DNA from: Brachypodius melanocephalos
Taxonomy: Eukaryota > Chordata > Aves > Passeriformes > Pycnonotidae
NCBI GenBank assembly: GCA_013398615.1
Contig: VZSR01003807.1
Span: 41,122,578 to 41,186,577 of the forward strand
Direction: 5' to 3'
DNA: 64,000 nucleotides
The translations under genes and the position numbers were made by a program. The notes beneath the pieces are model-generated. The model saw only the letters and a program-made list of their open reading frames with translations, was not told the origin of the DNA and made no database searches. Position 1 is the first letter of the stretch, and each line of letters begins with the position of its first letter. Of the stretch, positions 24,843-37,374 are shown piece after piece.

Positions 24843-25839
24843 CCTTCTTTTTCATCTGAACAGCAGAGGTAGATATGTAGAGCTATATAGAAATACTTTG
24901 AAAATTCTGAATAATAAAAGTTGCTGCAGGCTTTTGGTAGTACAGTGAAGAAAACCAGGAAGTTGTCATCCAACTCTGCATGGTCTTAGCCTTCATCCTG
25001 GGTACAAAATCTGACCCTGTTCTGAAAACTTTCTTGTTATGAAAACTGTAGCATTGACGTTGCAGGAAAAGAGCTTCTGATGCACAACCAGTGACCTGAC
25101 ACAATTGTTAATAAAAAGTCCACTTTAATGATTCAATTGCAATGAGTATCTTTCATAAGCAATTTAAAAGGAAGCCTATAACAGCATTAAAACCCAAATG
25201 AGATTTTAATGCATGACACCTGCATTCTGAGGGCTCAGAAGAGGCAAGAAAAAATTACTGGATCTCTAGGCTGGATAAAATTAGTTGCCTGATGTACTAT
25301 GACACAAATCAATATACCCACCAGATTTCTGAATGGCTTGAGTTTTCAGAATTAGTTTCCATCGTACATGTATTACTTGAGCTACCTGTTCTCAGGGGAC
25401 ACTCAGAATATTTTGGGGATTTATGCTCATTTTTCAATTGCAATCACTGCTCACATCCCTTCTGTTTTTTCATAGCCACTCTTGTTGTATAAAAGGTGGC
25501 TGAAAGAACAATTACAATAAAGAAGAAACAGCAAGATTAGTTAGAAGGTCAGTGTAAAATTTAGAAAAATACTATTTCAATTAAAGGAACTATGAATGCC
25601 AAGCTGAACAGAAAACACTGGTGGAGATTAATTTGACAGCAGAAAAGTAAAATTTACTCTTCAATTGACTGAGCAAGAGAATGACGCAGATGAGAGTTGA
25701 GGAAATTTTCCACAATAGCATGAAAACATACATTTAGAAATTATTGTGCCAACACTGAGAGCTTGGCCTGAGTCTGAACCTGTGTTGATCCTGACCTCCT
25801 CCCTCTTAACACAACTGTAATTAACATATCTCAGCTTGC

Positions 25840-26400
25840 AGCAGGTTTGCTGTCAAAGCTAAATTTGGTGGAGTTGTCAGCAAACTGAAGGCCAGGGCTG
25901 CAGTTCAGGGTGGACTTGATGGGCTGGGCTGAAGGGAACATCATGAATCTTCAGAAAGCTGAATACAAAGTCCTGCACCTGGGATGCCATAATTCCATGC
26001 AGGAGTACAGGTTGTGGACCAACTGACTAAAGTGTAGTCAGGCAGAAAAAGGACCTGAAGGTGTTGTGGACAAGCTCAGCACAAGCCAGCAATACAACTT
26101 TGCAGCAAAAAAACCAACAGCCTCCAGAGCTGTATGAGGAAGAGCACATCCAGCAGGCTGAGAGAGGTGATTCTTCCCCATGTTCTGCTCCAGTGGGGCA
26201 CTGAGAGTGCTTGGTCCAGATCTGGGCTCCCCAGTACAGGAGAGAAACTGAAACCACAGACCTTTGGAAACCTGCTTTGGGCACAGGACAGAGGAGGAGA
26301 GACTGAGAGATTTGGGTTTCTTCAGCCAGGAGAAGAGATAGCTCAGAAAGATCTCACTGCTGTCTGCAAGCAACTAAAGGAACAGTGAAGAGCAGCCAGA
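25840..26400 (+). mobile_element. CR1 LINE fragment (3' part of ORF2, 3'-truncated)
   Basis: In sense orientation this follows the CR1 ORF2 carboxy-terminal region. Key blocks are AAAGTCCTGCACCTGGGATG near 25966, GCAGAAAAAGGACCTGAAGG near 26042, AGCAGGCTGAGAGAGGTGAT near 26152, and GAGAGACTGAGAGATTTGGG near 26297. It ends with CAGCCAGGAGAAGAGATAGC near 26323. Several stops and indels break the frame. The usual 3' terminal repeat of CR1 is absent; similarity fades by about 26400, where unrelated T-rich sequence begins. It is an inactive copy. Confidence 0.88.
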
Positions 26401-26423
26401 GCCAGTCTATAAGTTAGCTTGAT

Positions 26424-26508
26424 ATTTTCTTCCTTTTTATCTCATTTTCTTTTTTTTCTTTGTTTTTCTTATTTTTTTTCTTTTTTTTTTTCTTTTTTTT
26501 TTTTTTTC
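26424..26508 (+). repeat. T-rich low-complexity tract
   Basis: About 85 bases are mostly T interrupted by single C, A or G, with runs up to 15 T. It lies directly behind the truncated CR1 copy. CR1 elements do not normally end in poly(A) or poly(T), so the tract is probably a separate feature. Confidence 0.85.
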
Positions 26509-27693
26509 TGGAACAAAGAGGAATAGATGCTTTATACAGCACTGACACTGATTTTGATGTAGCAATTATAACCTGAGAAAAAAGTCTGGATCCATGTTAT
26601 AAAATTCACTGTGCCAGACCATACGGTTTACAACCTACCTCACACATGTGGGCATGAAAGACTGAAAAGGAATGAAGCTGAACTGCAAAGAGGTAAGTTA
26701 AGATGGGAAATATGTGAGGAATAGGAGAAATCTCACCACATGGAGGCACAAAGCAATACAAAGCACATGACAGAAAACAAAATTCACTGCAAATATCTTG
26801 TAATGCAATGTTAATCCATGGGATTCACTACAGTTTACAAATTTGAGGTCAAAATCTTAATGAGATCAATTCCTAATAAAGGTTGGATAACAATATCCAG
26901 AGTTTTGGTAGTTATACAACGTGTTTTGTACAGTGTATGAATCTTGACACTGAAAATTCCAGCTAATTCTCTTGAAATATGTAAAATTCAACGCCTACTT
27001 AAAAGTTTCTTCTCTCAGATTCAGCTGATGCTCAGCTTTACCTTGATCCTCTGTGACAGTTCCCATGTACCAAAGGAGACAGGACTGAGAGCAGAGCATG
27101 CTGGGAACCAAATGATTCCTGTCACTTGGATGCATATTTACATGTAAAATAAACCAATTAACTCTTGGGAAGGAGAAAAAGAACGTGCAGCAAAGCAGCT
27201 TCAGGAGAGATTTTTCAATGGAATCTGAGAGCTCACAGATGCATAGCAGAAGCTGAAGATTTGGGCATTGATAGTGAAGGAAAAACTTAGCCATAACTAT
27301 TGGCATAAATAGAAATGGATTCCAGTAGTGATTCTTCCTCTAGAATGGGAGCACTGGGACAGACATGTTCCTTTAGGGGCCCTTGGTAGAATGAGGAAAG
27401 GTTACAGGGATGTAGTTAAAATTAGAGCTTTCTTGTTACATAAGTTTTAGTTACCAGCATAGCTTCTTGTTATCTGTGATTTCTAGCACTTAAGGTAGTT
27501 TAATGCCCCACAGAATTTCAAAAATCTATCATAGCTTTCAGCTAAATAAAACTTCTATTAATCAGTGCAGCCCTTGTACCATCTAGAGTCTGCGGTTACC
27601 TGGTCACTTGTCACCTGGACCCTCTGCTGACAGGGTCAGATTCTTAATAGCCAACAAGAGATGTGAATAAACGCCCCATCGCCCCCCCAGTTT

Positions 27694-27708
27694 CCCCCCC
27701 CCCCCCCC
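27694..27708 (+). repeat. C15 homopolymer
   Basis: Fifteen consecutive C residues, preceded by a shorter C run at 27682-27688. Long C runs are uncommon and prone to sequencing and replication errors. Confidence 0.9.
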
Positions 27709-28299
27709 ATAGGAGTCCATTAATAATGCTAACTCATGAAATAACAGCTTGTTGTAAAGGTACCTCTCTTTCAAAGACATGAAAATATCTAATACCAAAA
27801 ATGCTCTGTGAGATTATCCAAGGGTATCTGCGAATGCAGGTGAAGTGACATACGTGTCTAGATCCATTATCAGTGTTACATTTATCATTGATAAAAATGA
27901 CCATCTCAATGCTCAAAACAGTTAGAAGCAAAGAAAGACATGATTTCCTCTGCACCCAAGCTACTAATTTTGCTTCCATTTCTGACAACAGCTTTCTACA
28001 CATGGTGATTGTGGTAATCTGCATTAATCTGGTTAAAAAAAGGTATTGCACATTCCTATTACAGACAATATTCTGAAGACTTGTTTAGCCTTGAAATGTG
28101 GTTACCGTACATTCTTGGTAACCACCATATCTGAAATTTCTGAATAAGATTCATTCTATCTTTACACACCTTTACTGAACTGAAACACAAGGGTTTACAG
28201 GTTTGGAAAGAGGAAGAAAGAATGTAAGTAATTTTTTTCTTATTTAATTGGTGAATTACATAAAAGTGGGAGGTTGACAGTTCTAGATACATTCTGAGT

Positions 28300-28690
28300 C
28301 AGTTCGCAATGATGTACGTAATACCTCCAACAAATGCTGCTCATGCCGCATCAGTAACTCTTAAGAAAAATTATTTTTAATCTTCTGAATATTCATAAAT
28401 ACCTCATATGTAAGTAAGCCAATACAATCATGCATTGGCAACTCATGTGTCTGTTGTTTGCTAAAAGCAGCCAACTATATTTACAGCATCAAAAGGCGTT
28501 GCAAACACAGTTAAATATATTTATTACAGACATGCAGACATCCTGCAACTTCAGAATGCCATTCTGCCAAGGAAAGAAATAGTTCACCATCTGCTATTTT
28601 ATTTTCTGAATTTGATTTGCATTGGTATTTTTATTATTGCATTATTAATAAAGTGCCCATCCAGCACGTGATTTTTAGAAGGTGAAGGTT
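28300..28690. promoter_or_regulatory. Possible conserved non-coding element
   Basis: This stretch is repeat-free and AT-rich. It is dense in words typical of developmental enhancers: ATTTGCAT (octamer-like) near 28615, several ATTATT/TTAATAAA homeodomain-type words near 28630-28650, and the E-box CACGTG near 28665. It has no open frame. The call rests on appearance only; no conservation data are available here. Confidence 0.2.
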
Positions 28691-29389
28691 GCTATAAACA
28701 CTCAGAAATTGGGGACTTCATGAGGTAAACATTACCATTTCTTTCAATAAATAAAAATTGTAGACAGGAGGTTTTCAAAGTATTTTGATGTGTATTCTTG
28801 TCCCATTGATATTACAATTTTATAATAAAAGTATAATTCAATCATAAGAGATCATTTACTTAAAAATGCTAGTAATTTAGGATGGTTTATCTAGAAAGAT
28901 AAAGTCTCTATGACACCCAGAGTATCAAAGAGGATTACATAAATCTGATTGTATTGAAATAATAATTACTGTTCTATTGCTGTAGAATAATGATTAAAGA
29001 GGTATTGAATTGTAGTCATCTGCCTCAGAAGCCTCAGAAAATACATTGCATCAATACCAAAATCATTATCTAGGTCAAGAACTTTTCCTACTTTTTATTT
29101 GAACACCATAAAATGTCAAAGAAAATAAAATTATACTGGCATTTAATTAACTTAAGAAGCCTAAGTATTAGGAAAAGAAAAACAACTCAAATTACGCAAG
29201 TAGAAGCAATTGGATTACAATATGAGATTTATATATGTCTTTATAAAACCATTCAAGACAATTTTTTCACTCCCATTTTAATATTTATTGGCTATTACCT
29301 ATATATATTAATTCAAGTCAAATTTTCTATGTTTATGCCATATTTATTGTGGCTCTTATCCATCATTCTTCAGAACTGCCCTTGCATTA

Positions 29390-30270
29390 TTGGTCTGGGG
29401 CTCTGCACACAGAGCTGAACAATGACAAGGACAGTGGTTTGTCTGTCACTGGGGTTGAAGCCTATGTCAAAACTGTTTTCACAAAGAAAAAAAAATGCCA
29501 AAGGACATTCTCTTCTAAGGGGACAGAAGACCCCACATGTAGACAGGATGCATCTCTTAGGGAAGTCTGCTGCCTCCCTGGGGTCCAGGTTAAACCCTTG
29601 TGCCCTGGCACAGCCCTTGGATTACTGTTCACTGTTGGGTTTTTCAGGTAGGCAGTGATGAACAAGAAGTCTGAGGGCAATCACAAGATATTTAAGTGGC
29701 ATGAGACAAACATTTAAGGGTTAAGGAGCAGAAATACTGTTCTTCTCTGTCCTTCCAGTTATAAGAAATGACCAGGAAAGAAGCAGGGACAGCCAATAGA
29801 TCAATACTTGGCTGAGCCTGGTAGAGTTTTGGGGTTTTTGATCATGAGTTGTTCTACAGAATATCAGGGCTGTTGGCGACAGGCAGGGTTCACTTTTCTC
29901 AAAGAGGGGGAGAGGATCTTTGCACAGGAGTCTGCAGGACTCATTGAAAGAGCTTAAAACCAGAACTGAAGGGGGAAAGGGGTTAGTTCAGGCTCACTAG
30001 GTGTGAGCTATGGCATGACAGCAAGGCCATTTGGTCTGCCATCTCAGTGGTGTCAGGGGATGGAGATCCCTGGGGCAACAAAGACCCCAGGGTTATTATG
30101 TGTTAGAAATCATGGAAGAGACTGAGAACAGTCACGTAGGAATTGGGGTTTCTTCCCTCAAGAAGAAGTTGGCATCAATAGTGCAACTGCAGAGCATTTA
30201 CACCAATGCACATGTGGGCATCAGACAGGAGGAGCTGGAAGCCTTTGTGGTCATTCTTAACTGACTCAAC
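29390..30270 (+). mobile_element. CR1 LINE 5' region: ORF1 esterase domain and start of ORF2
   Basis: An open frame at 29349-29651 contains the CR1 ORF1 signature (GTEDPTCR...REVCCLPGVQVK), which is the opening part of the esterase-like domain. In other frames after shifts follow a GFF-type strand region (29630-29700), INTWLSLVEFWGF (near 29802-29840), and HFS/FTF..EGERIFAQE..GLIERA (about 29890-29960), the end of that domain. ORF2 then begins with IYTNA...RQEELEAFV near 30198-30250, the conserved start of the endonuclease. The catalytic GDS-type serine block appears lost, and stops and frameshifts are present, so it is inactive. Most bird CR1 copies lack their 5' half, so this one is unusually informative. 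What follows 30270 is not recognisably CR1. Confidence 0.8.
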
Positions 30271-33200
30271 CAGTACATGTCCCCCGAGAAGATGACCTTG
30301 TACCACCCCCTCAAGCTGAAGAAGGAACTTCTATCTTCCAAGAAATGTAAGTATTTACTACTAGATAAGCAAAGGTCAATACTATCTCTATTCCCCCTAC
30401 TGTTTGAAAACCTATTGGAAGATTTTCAGATACTCTGGGACTAATTCCTTAAGCTATTGTGAGGGACTGAGTAAGGGAGTGACTGGAAGTGCTGTTTGGA
30501 TTTTTGTCTGAAGTATGTGTGAAAATCCTCAGCCCGGGAAAGACAGACACTTCTTATGATATACAAGCTCTAAGTACATGAGAAACTTTACAATTAAAAT
30601 GTAAGCACCAGGGGTGCAATTCTGAGTTAGGAAGTAAATCCACTTCTTTTCCCCTCTGCATCCCCAGGGGTAAGCTGTGACAGCTCTGACAGTGTATCCC
30701 CTATCTCGAAGTGAGAAGATCAAGGAAGAAAAGTTCTTCATTGCAGTGAAATTGTAGTCCTGGAAGTGCTGCAGTGATACTGCCCCACACCTCTCTGCAT
30801 GCAGCCATACCTTGGCAGAATTACAGTCAGCACAGTTCACAGTCTCAGTAGCTACACAGGACACAAGTATTTATAATGAAACTTTTATGAGGTCTCTTTC
30901 TGTTTTGCCTTTAGAGCACCCTTCTTCCCGGCATAACAACAACAGAATATGAGCACAAACATGTAATTACAGTAATGACTGCTAGCAGTAAAAAAAATGT
31001 TGCTGTCAGTTAGCTGCTCAGAAACTAAGGCTATTAACAATCCCTTGTTAGAGCTTATTCTGTCAAAGAAGAAGAGATCTCAGTCACAGTGATGGAAGCA
31101 GATGGTCGGGATTATACACCTATGGGGGGAAGGGGAAGTAATCCATCAGTAAATCAATGATGGAGGGTGAAAGGGAAAAGATTTAGTTGTATGCATGAAG
31201 AATTCCGTGACAGGAGTGTAATTCAAGTTCATCCCTATAGGAGATTCCTGACACAAGTGGAGAGAGGAGTCACACGGATGGTGTCACTAGGTTAATTTAC
31301 GTAACTGCATGCTGTGGTCTGTCAGTAGTGGTACAATTTTGTTCAGTGTATATACTGTAAGCATACTTTGCTTCAGTGTTATTGGTGTAGGAAATACCAA
31401 GTGAAATAAGTACATCTACTTAATTATATTGGTATTTTTGAGGGTTAAATTCAACATGAGAAAATGTATCCTTATCCAAATCAGAAGACAAAGTAATCCA
31501 CTACACTTGCCCCAGTTTCGAGCACTGCAGCATTGCAGAAGACAGTAAGTCAGAAGCAATAATCAAGTCATATTTTCCAATCAATTAGTCCAGCAAACAT
31601 GGTGTAACAATTAGCAACTGAATAAGTGAGGCTTCTGTGAACCAGTAACTATAAAAAATTTACAGTCATTAATATGAAATAGAATGGTCTTAGCTGAGAA
31701 TGGGCCTAGAAGCTGCATTAGGACTCAGGTGAGCATTCTTAATGACTTCTTAAGGAGTTAGTTTAGATTTAGCTGCAGTGCAATCAGGAACATAAAAATC
31801 ACTTAAATCAACCACCACTTGCTAACTTATGTGGGACCTGAAAAGCCTGAATCAATTTAAACAACGTCATAAAACTCTGGCTGTACCAATATTTTACCCA
31901 GAGCTGAGACAGAGCCCTGGGCCCCACAGGGTGATCATTTCCACCTTTCGAATTGATGAAATGGTCCCTGGCCATTTTGAGGCCAAATTAAATTTTGTTC
32001 CATTGCAAACAATTCCTGTGCATAATTGAAAGGTTAGGAGGCTGAGGACCACTCTTAATATGCAGGTTTTTGATAACAGTGCCTTTCTTTTTCTTTGATT
32101 CGTGTAATAACACGATAAAAACTTATATTCAAAATGAGCATGTGCCAAGTATTCAAATAAAATATTTCAACAATGTAATATCTTTAAAAATTAATCAACG
32201 TTTCTGACATTTTCTTTTTGCAATATCATTAAGTAAATTCATGTATTAAAGGCACAATAAGATTCTACTGTGTGCTTAAATTGCAATAACTAGAATTATT
32301 AAAGGTTAAAAATATATGTGTGTATATATATATGGTAGACATTTTCATTCGTTATTTTAATACACATCATATACACAGTATGTATTGTATAATATATATG
32401 TCATATATAAAATCATATGAATAATGTATTAAAATAGAAATTATATCTGTAAATAATACATCTATAATTTAAATAATATAATTTGAAATATTTACATGCA
32501 TTTTAGTCTAAAATTGTGAATAGTTTATATCTGGTTTTTGCTGGTAGCATCGCCATTCAGTTCAAATAATTCTGATACTTTCTTGGTGCTTATGCTACAC
32601 TGTATTTGCAAAGACAATCATATCCACTTTTGGACAACTTAGCTAAAATGAAACGTGAAAAACTCTTTTAATCTCCTCCTGCTAGAGAGTGGGTATTTTT
32701 CCTTGCTATCTTAGTAACCATTTTCTTTGTCCACAGTTTGGTTGAGTTTGGTTGGTTTATAATACTGTACATGAGATCTTACAAGACTATGTAAACTGAC
32801 ACTATTATTGTGCAGAAATTAGTTGCCTTAGACTCTCTTTGGCTTTTCTTTTGTCCTCTTAGTCACCCAAATGCATCCTGAACCAAAAAAAGATTACTGG
32901 ATTTTTTGCCAGTTCAAATTGATAAGATCTTCAAATTTTAAAGAAATATGTATCAGCCATAACTATACAACTATTCTTTCTTCCATTCCTCCTAATATTA
33001 TACCCATGATGATTCAGTTCCCCACTGTATAAACAGTGGTCCAAGCTTGTGTCATTATCAGTCACCAGCATATTCCTAATATATTGCACCAGTGTGTTAA
33101 GGAAAACTTTTGATAAAATCTGTAGCAAAATGAATCTTTGACAAATGCCAAGCATCAAGCTCTGCTCTATTAAATAAGACCTGGGTTTGTTTTTTCCAAT

Positions 33201-33630
33201 ACAGAAAAATTTCTGAATACCTTCCTTTATGAAGTTGAGACATTTTTTTTTTCTGTATAATACTCTATGAAATTTATCACTGAACTATGAAGATATTAGA
33301 CCTATGGCATTTTTTTTGCCTAGAAAATGGCTTTTAAAAGGAATTTGAAAAAGTGAATAATCAACAGGCAAATAAGCCAGAAGACATGAGAAACAACCTC
33401 CTAAATAAAATTTCTAGGGCAGCTGTTTCTGACCAATAGCAGCACTGCAGGGGCATAGAGGCTGACATGGTTTTATATAGTCCAAAAATCATCTCTACTT
33501 ATCAGGAAAATATGTGATGTCTTACTGCCTGAGTCTAGTAGATTTAAGCCGGAAAGAGGGACACTCCTTGCTATCTCAATTACACCACACACAAACCAGA
33601 ATTTCTCTTTTAAATAGAGCAACTTTAAAA
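30271..33630. other. Unique AT-rich non-coding DNA
   Basis: No gene recognised. Bases about 32304-32505 are extremely AT-rich with TATATA and ATATAT runs. A repeat-free patch near 31880-32040 looks like it could be a conserved non-coding element but shows no diagnostic motif. Open frames up to 111 codons have no known domain. Confidence 0.5.
32304..32505. repeat. Very AT-rich low-complexity region
   Basis: About 200 bases are nearly all A and T with short TATATATA, TGTGTATA and ATAATATATA runs. Such DNA melts easily and can act as a matrix-attachment or fragile region; no function is shown here. Confidence 0.7.
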
Positions 33631-33777
33631 GGGAGGGAGGAAGGAAAGGAAGGAAAGGAAGGAAAGGAAGGAAAGGAAGGAAAGGAAGGAAGGAAGGAAG
33701 GAAGGAAGGAAGGAAGGAAGGAAGGAAGGAAGGAAGGAAGGAAGGAAGGAAGGAAGGAAGGAAGGAAGGAAGGAAAT
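33631..33777 (+). repeat. GGAA / GGAAA microsatellite, about 147 bp
   Basis: The left part alternates GGAAA and GGAA units; the right part is an uninterrupted GGAA array to 33777. It is purine-only on the plus strand, so it can form triplex DNA. Each GGAA is also the core of an ETS-factor site. The 89- and 76-codon frames through it (GKEGKE, RKEG and LPSF repeats) are repeat translations, not genes. Confidence 0.97.
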
Positions 33778-34829
33778 AACTGAGTTAGCAACAGTCTCTT
33801 ATTCAAATGGATGTTTCAGCTTCTGTGCAAATTGTAATAATATTTAATGGTGTCAGGTTTGAGTACAGAAATCCTTCCTCTTTATAACCAATGTCAGCTT
33901 CATTACAAACAGGTTAAATCATAAAAAGACCTGCTTGAACGTTGTCCTGGTTGATCTCAAAAGCTTTTCTGGTCATCAAGAAAGATTACAACACACTGCA
34001 TACTGGAACTGTTGGTCATTTCAAAATATTTGGCAGTGTTAAGAAATGTCTAAAATCTCTTCTTACACCAAACTATATTATTGCACCAAACTATAAGGAA
34101 TTTTACCTCCAAATGGGCTTTGGCCTTCCTCCTTTGTCCCACAATGTTTGGACAATGCCTTTAGATATTTTTTAGTTGTCTATCCTTGATTTCCAGTTTT
34201 TATGTTCTTTTTTTGCATTGCAATCCTCCTCTGATACTATCTTTTTATACTGATGCATGATAATTATTTTCTTTGGTTATATACTAAGCATGAATAGAAC
34301 TAACAAGAAAGATGTCAGACTTAATAGGCAATAAAAATGTCATATTTGACCAGCACTCATTTTAATCAGACTAGCATTCATTTTATTATTTCCAGCAACT
34401 CTTTAAACATCAGATGAAATCAGAATTCCCTAGTGATAAATGCCTAACCAGTCACTGTTAGATGAGAGACGAGTGGTTGGAATAAGAATGAGTCAGTACC
34501 TCTGAAGAAGGTTGATTGATGGATATTTGAAACCACAACAAAGAGTACACAAATTCAGTTGAATCTGTCTGCAAGATTGCACTTTAAAAGAGGATGAAAC
34601 ACTAGTAATTAGCAATATTCACATACAAGCATGCCTGCACAACCATTTTCCGACATGCAGACAGATAGAGTGCCAGCCAGATTCTAATTCTGAATACACT
34701 TATGAGCTGAATCATGGGATTCAAGACTGTAGCTGTCCTAGGATTTAAGAGTACTCTTTCTGAGTCAAAGTCTTTCAGGTCTTTATTTGTTGGGTTGTTT
34801 TCAAACAAAAAGATAAGAGAGTGTATCAA

Positions 34830-34871
34830 CACTCTTCAAGTCACGTAATTCACTCTTCAAGTCATGTAATT
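34830..34871. repeat. 21-bp tandem duplication (2 copies)
   Basis: The word CACTCTTCAAGTCACGTAAT plus T (34830-34850) is repeated at 34851-34871 with a single C-to-T change, which removes the CACGT word in the second copy. Confidence 0.95.
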
Positions 34872-37359
34872 TTCACTAGATCATTCTTCTAAGTCAGAAA
34901 AAGCATGTTTCCAGGAGTATATGTGTTTGCTTTTAGGTGAAAAGGAATGAAGCTTCCAAGAAGGTTGGACTGAGACCTCTGTCCTAGACTGTACTGAAGA
35001 GGACATTCACTGGCATATTATTTACACAGGAATCACCGCTGCAATACACTGCTTTTGAATGTGACAGTTCAACACTGCAAGTATCAGATATGTTGGAGAA
35101 AACAGCCTTTGGCAAATAGCAATAAAAATCAGATATGGGGGGGAAATTTATGAAAATCATTGGTATATCTGTCATATTTCACAGATACTGAATAATGGTA
35201 GAACACGTTTCAAGAGAGTGATGGAGATGCCATTGTCTATCGCAGAAAATACTGTAACTAACTCAAATAGTTAGTGCAATTGTAATAAAGATGTAGGAAA
35301 TATTACACCCTTCAAATGTATTTAGTTTTAGCTTGTTTCAACTCTTCTTTTGCTTTAATTGAGTACTGATTTAATTGAATTCTTGCCCACAAACCCAATC
35401 CTCTTTTACTCAGTATGTTTATTAAGGCATACGCTTTCCTTGGTTTTCCTGGGATGTTAGTGGCACTTCAGTGGTTTTTTTGTGCCAGACCTCCAGATAC
35501 AGAAAAAAAAAAGAAGTTATGTGCCATGTATCATGACAGTCACATAACTTCCAATTCAGTTGAATATCTTGTATTATAAGCATCTTGGAAGTGATCCTGA
35601 ACTGCCCACTGGGCAGAGTAGGAAGCCAGCTCGAGTAGACAGATAAAGACCTGCCTTGTCCAGACCACTTTTAAACAAAGTCATTAATTCTGCTGCTTGA
35701 TAGGACAGGCTGTATGCAAGTACAGAAGCACAATTCTGATATGTAGCAGTTCTACTCATTCTTTTCCCAAGCTGGCCAGAGCATTCTTAGATCCTTTTTT
35801 GCAAAGAAAAGAATTATTCTTTTCTCAGTACAGCTCCTATTGTTTAGGGTGTCAGCTTCACACACCAGTAGTTTCCTGAATGAAGCAACAATTTTTAAAT
35901 TTAAAGAGTCTTGTCTCCTGTGTGGTGTGACATTTAGCTTTCATTTTTAAACATTATTTTTAATGTATTTTTAAATATAAAATTCCATTTTATTTTAGTT
36001 GTAAAAGAACACAAGCTTGTAGGGGAAGAAACTAGAAAAACTCAGATATTAGTTAGAAGACCTCATATAGTACTGAAAAACAGCCACAGTCCTTGCCAGC
36101 ATCAACTGCTGTAATGTTGAGCAATTAAGTGTACTTATGGCTTTGAACATAGATCAAGATTCTCATAAGCCTTATATGCAAGAGTTGTAAAATGATGACT
36201 GAACAATATGTCCTGGCATGGTTTTAGCCTGGATCTTTTGCATGGCTCAGCAGGCCTTGCTAGCAGAAAGAAAAGAGGTATCAGGTGGATGTGAGTGAAA
36301 ATGGATAGCTCATCAGAACTGGAGAGTGAGCCTGTCAGCTTTCACTCAAGGATACATTGACAGTGTTTACTTAATTGTACTCGAGTAGTGGCTTCCTTTT
36401 AGAAAACATAAATTTCATTGATATAGCACAGAACTGGACTTCTTCACAACAGCAAGGAAAGGGCAAAACCAGCAACATGAACTAATTTCAGCTCACGCTG
36501 GCACAACATATTACATACTTAAGAAAATTAGTTCAGACATTAGACAAATGGCATCACATCAACATGGTTAGAAATTGATGTTCACAGCATGCACAGTATG
36601 GCATTTGATTCCTGCCCATTGTTTTTAGTGCTGATCGTCTTCACTTCTTTGTGAAGTGCTCCAAGCCTGGGCAAAGTTCCCTCATTTCCACAGTCAGAAA
36701 ATGAAACTGCTTGAATAGTACAATATATATCAAATTTAAGGAAGGTGAAAAAAACTCCAGGAGTCATTGAAGGGACATTGACAAGACATCTTACTACTCT
36801 GTTAATTACCAGCATAAATCCAGACATCACCCTCCCCTCCAATCTTCCATATTAAATAAAGGTGACCTTTTTTTTTTTTACCTTTGTTGCTGCACATCAA
36901 GTGACAGACCATCAGAATGCAGTCAGAAGTCCTCACTGCCCCAAAAACCAGCCACTCAACACTTAATGAAATGGTGTCATCTTTGTCTATATATTTATTA
37001 GACAATCATTTTGATCTCAGAAACTCCAAGAAGTGAGCCCTCTGAATTTGTAAGCAAGGCAGTAACAGAAAATAAGAAAGGGGATAAACATAATAGCCAT
37101 GGACTTGCCTACTTTCTGTTACAGCTTCTGCTGCTGTGGAGGAAGTCGAGAATGTTTTCAAATAACTTGTTATCATATTGTTCTTTCTGGGCCATATCAC
37201 TTTTGCCCCTTAAAACTTTCAAATGGTAAAAAAACTCTCTTAGCTCCTGTCAGTCATCTTTCTTTAATGGAATGCACTCTGCTTTTGGAAGCGTAAAACT
37301 AGATAGAATCCGATTTTGGCCTTATTTGTTCCTATATTCTATATTGTTCTTCATTCCAG

Positions 37360-37374
37360 AATCAACATCATCAG
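37360..37374 (+). other. Candidate 15-nt microexon
   Basis: The bases AATCAACATCATCAG are preceded by TTGTTCTTCATTCCAG, a good acceptor with a pyrimidine tract, and followed by the donor GTGAGG. Fifteen bases keep the frame. In phase 2 it can join the candidate exon at 39615 without a stop, giving INIIS before INAGAILS. In-frame microexons of this size exist in vertebrate neuronal genes, but so short a segment can easily arise by chance. Confidence 0.2.

Larger units (their letters stand above)
18594..25839. other. Unique AT-rich non-coding DNA
   Basis: No recognisable gene or transposon. The 130-codon open frame at 19130-19522 has no known domain and biased, repeat-free but unfamiliar content; I treat it as chance. 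A weak 36-nt candidate exon lies at 22756-22791 and an 18-base T run at 24825-24842. GC-richer patches near 19560-19760, 20350-20700 and 22800-23200 show no family I can name. Confidence 0.5.
26509..29389. other. Unique AT-rich DNA, possible conserved non-coding patch
   Basis: No gene or transposon was recognised. A C15 homopolymer lies at 27694-27708. The part 28300-28690 has a composition and motif content like vertebrate regulatory elements and is listed separately as an inference. Confidence 0.5.

Noticed and set aside
25840..26388. Frames of 84 to 111 codons on both strands
   Set aside because: All lie in the CR1 fragment; they are decayed ORF2 or its antisense, not host genes.
33514..33806. 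Open frames of 89 and 76 codons with KEG or LPSF repeats
   Set aside because: They are translations of the GGAA microsatellite, whose period keeps frames open; there is no gene evidence.
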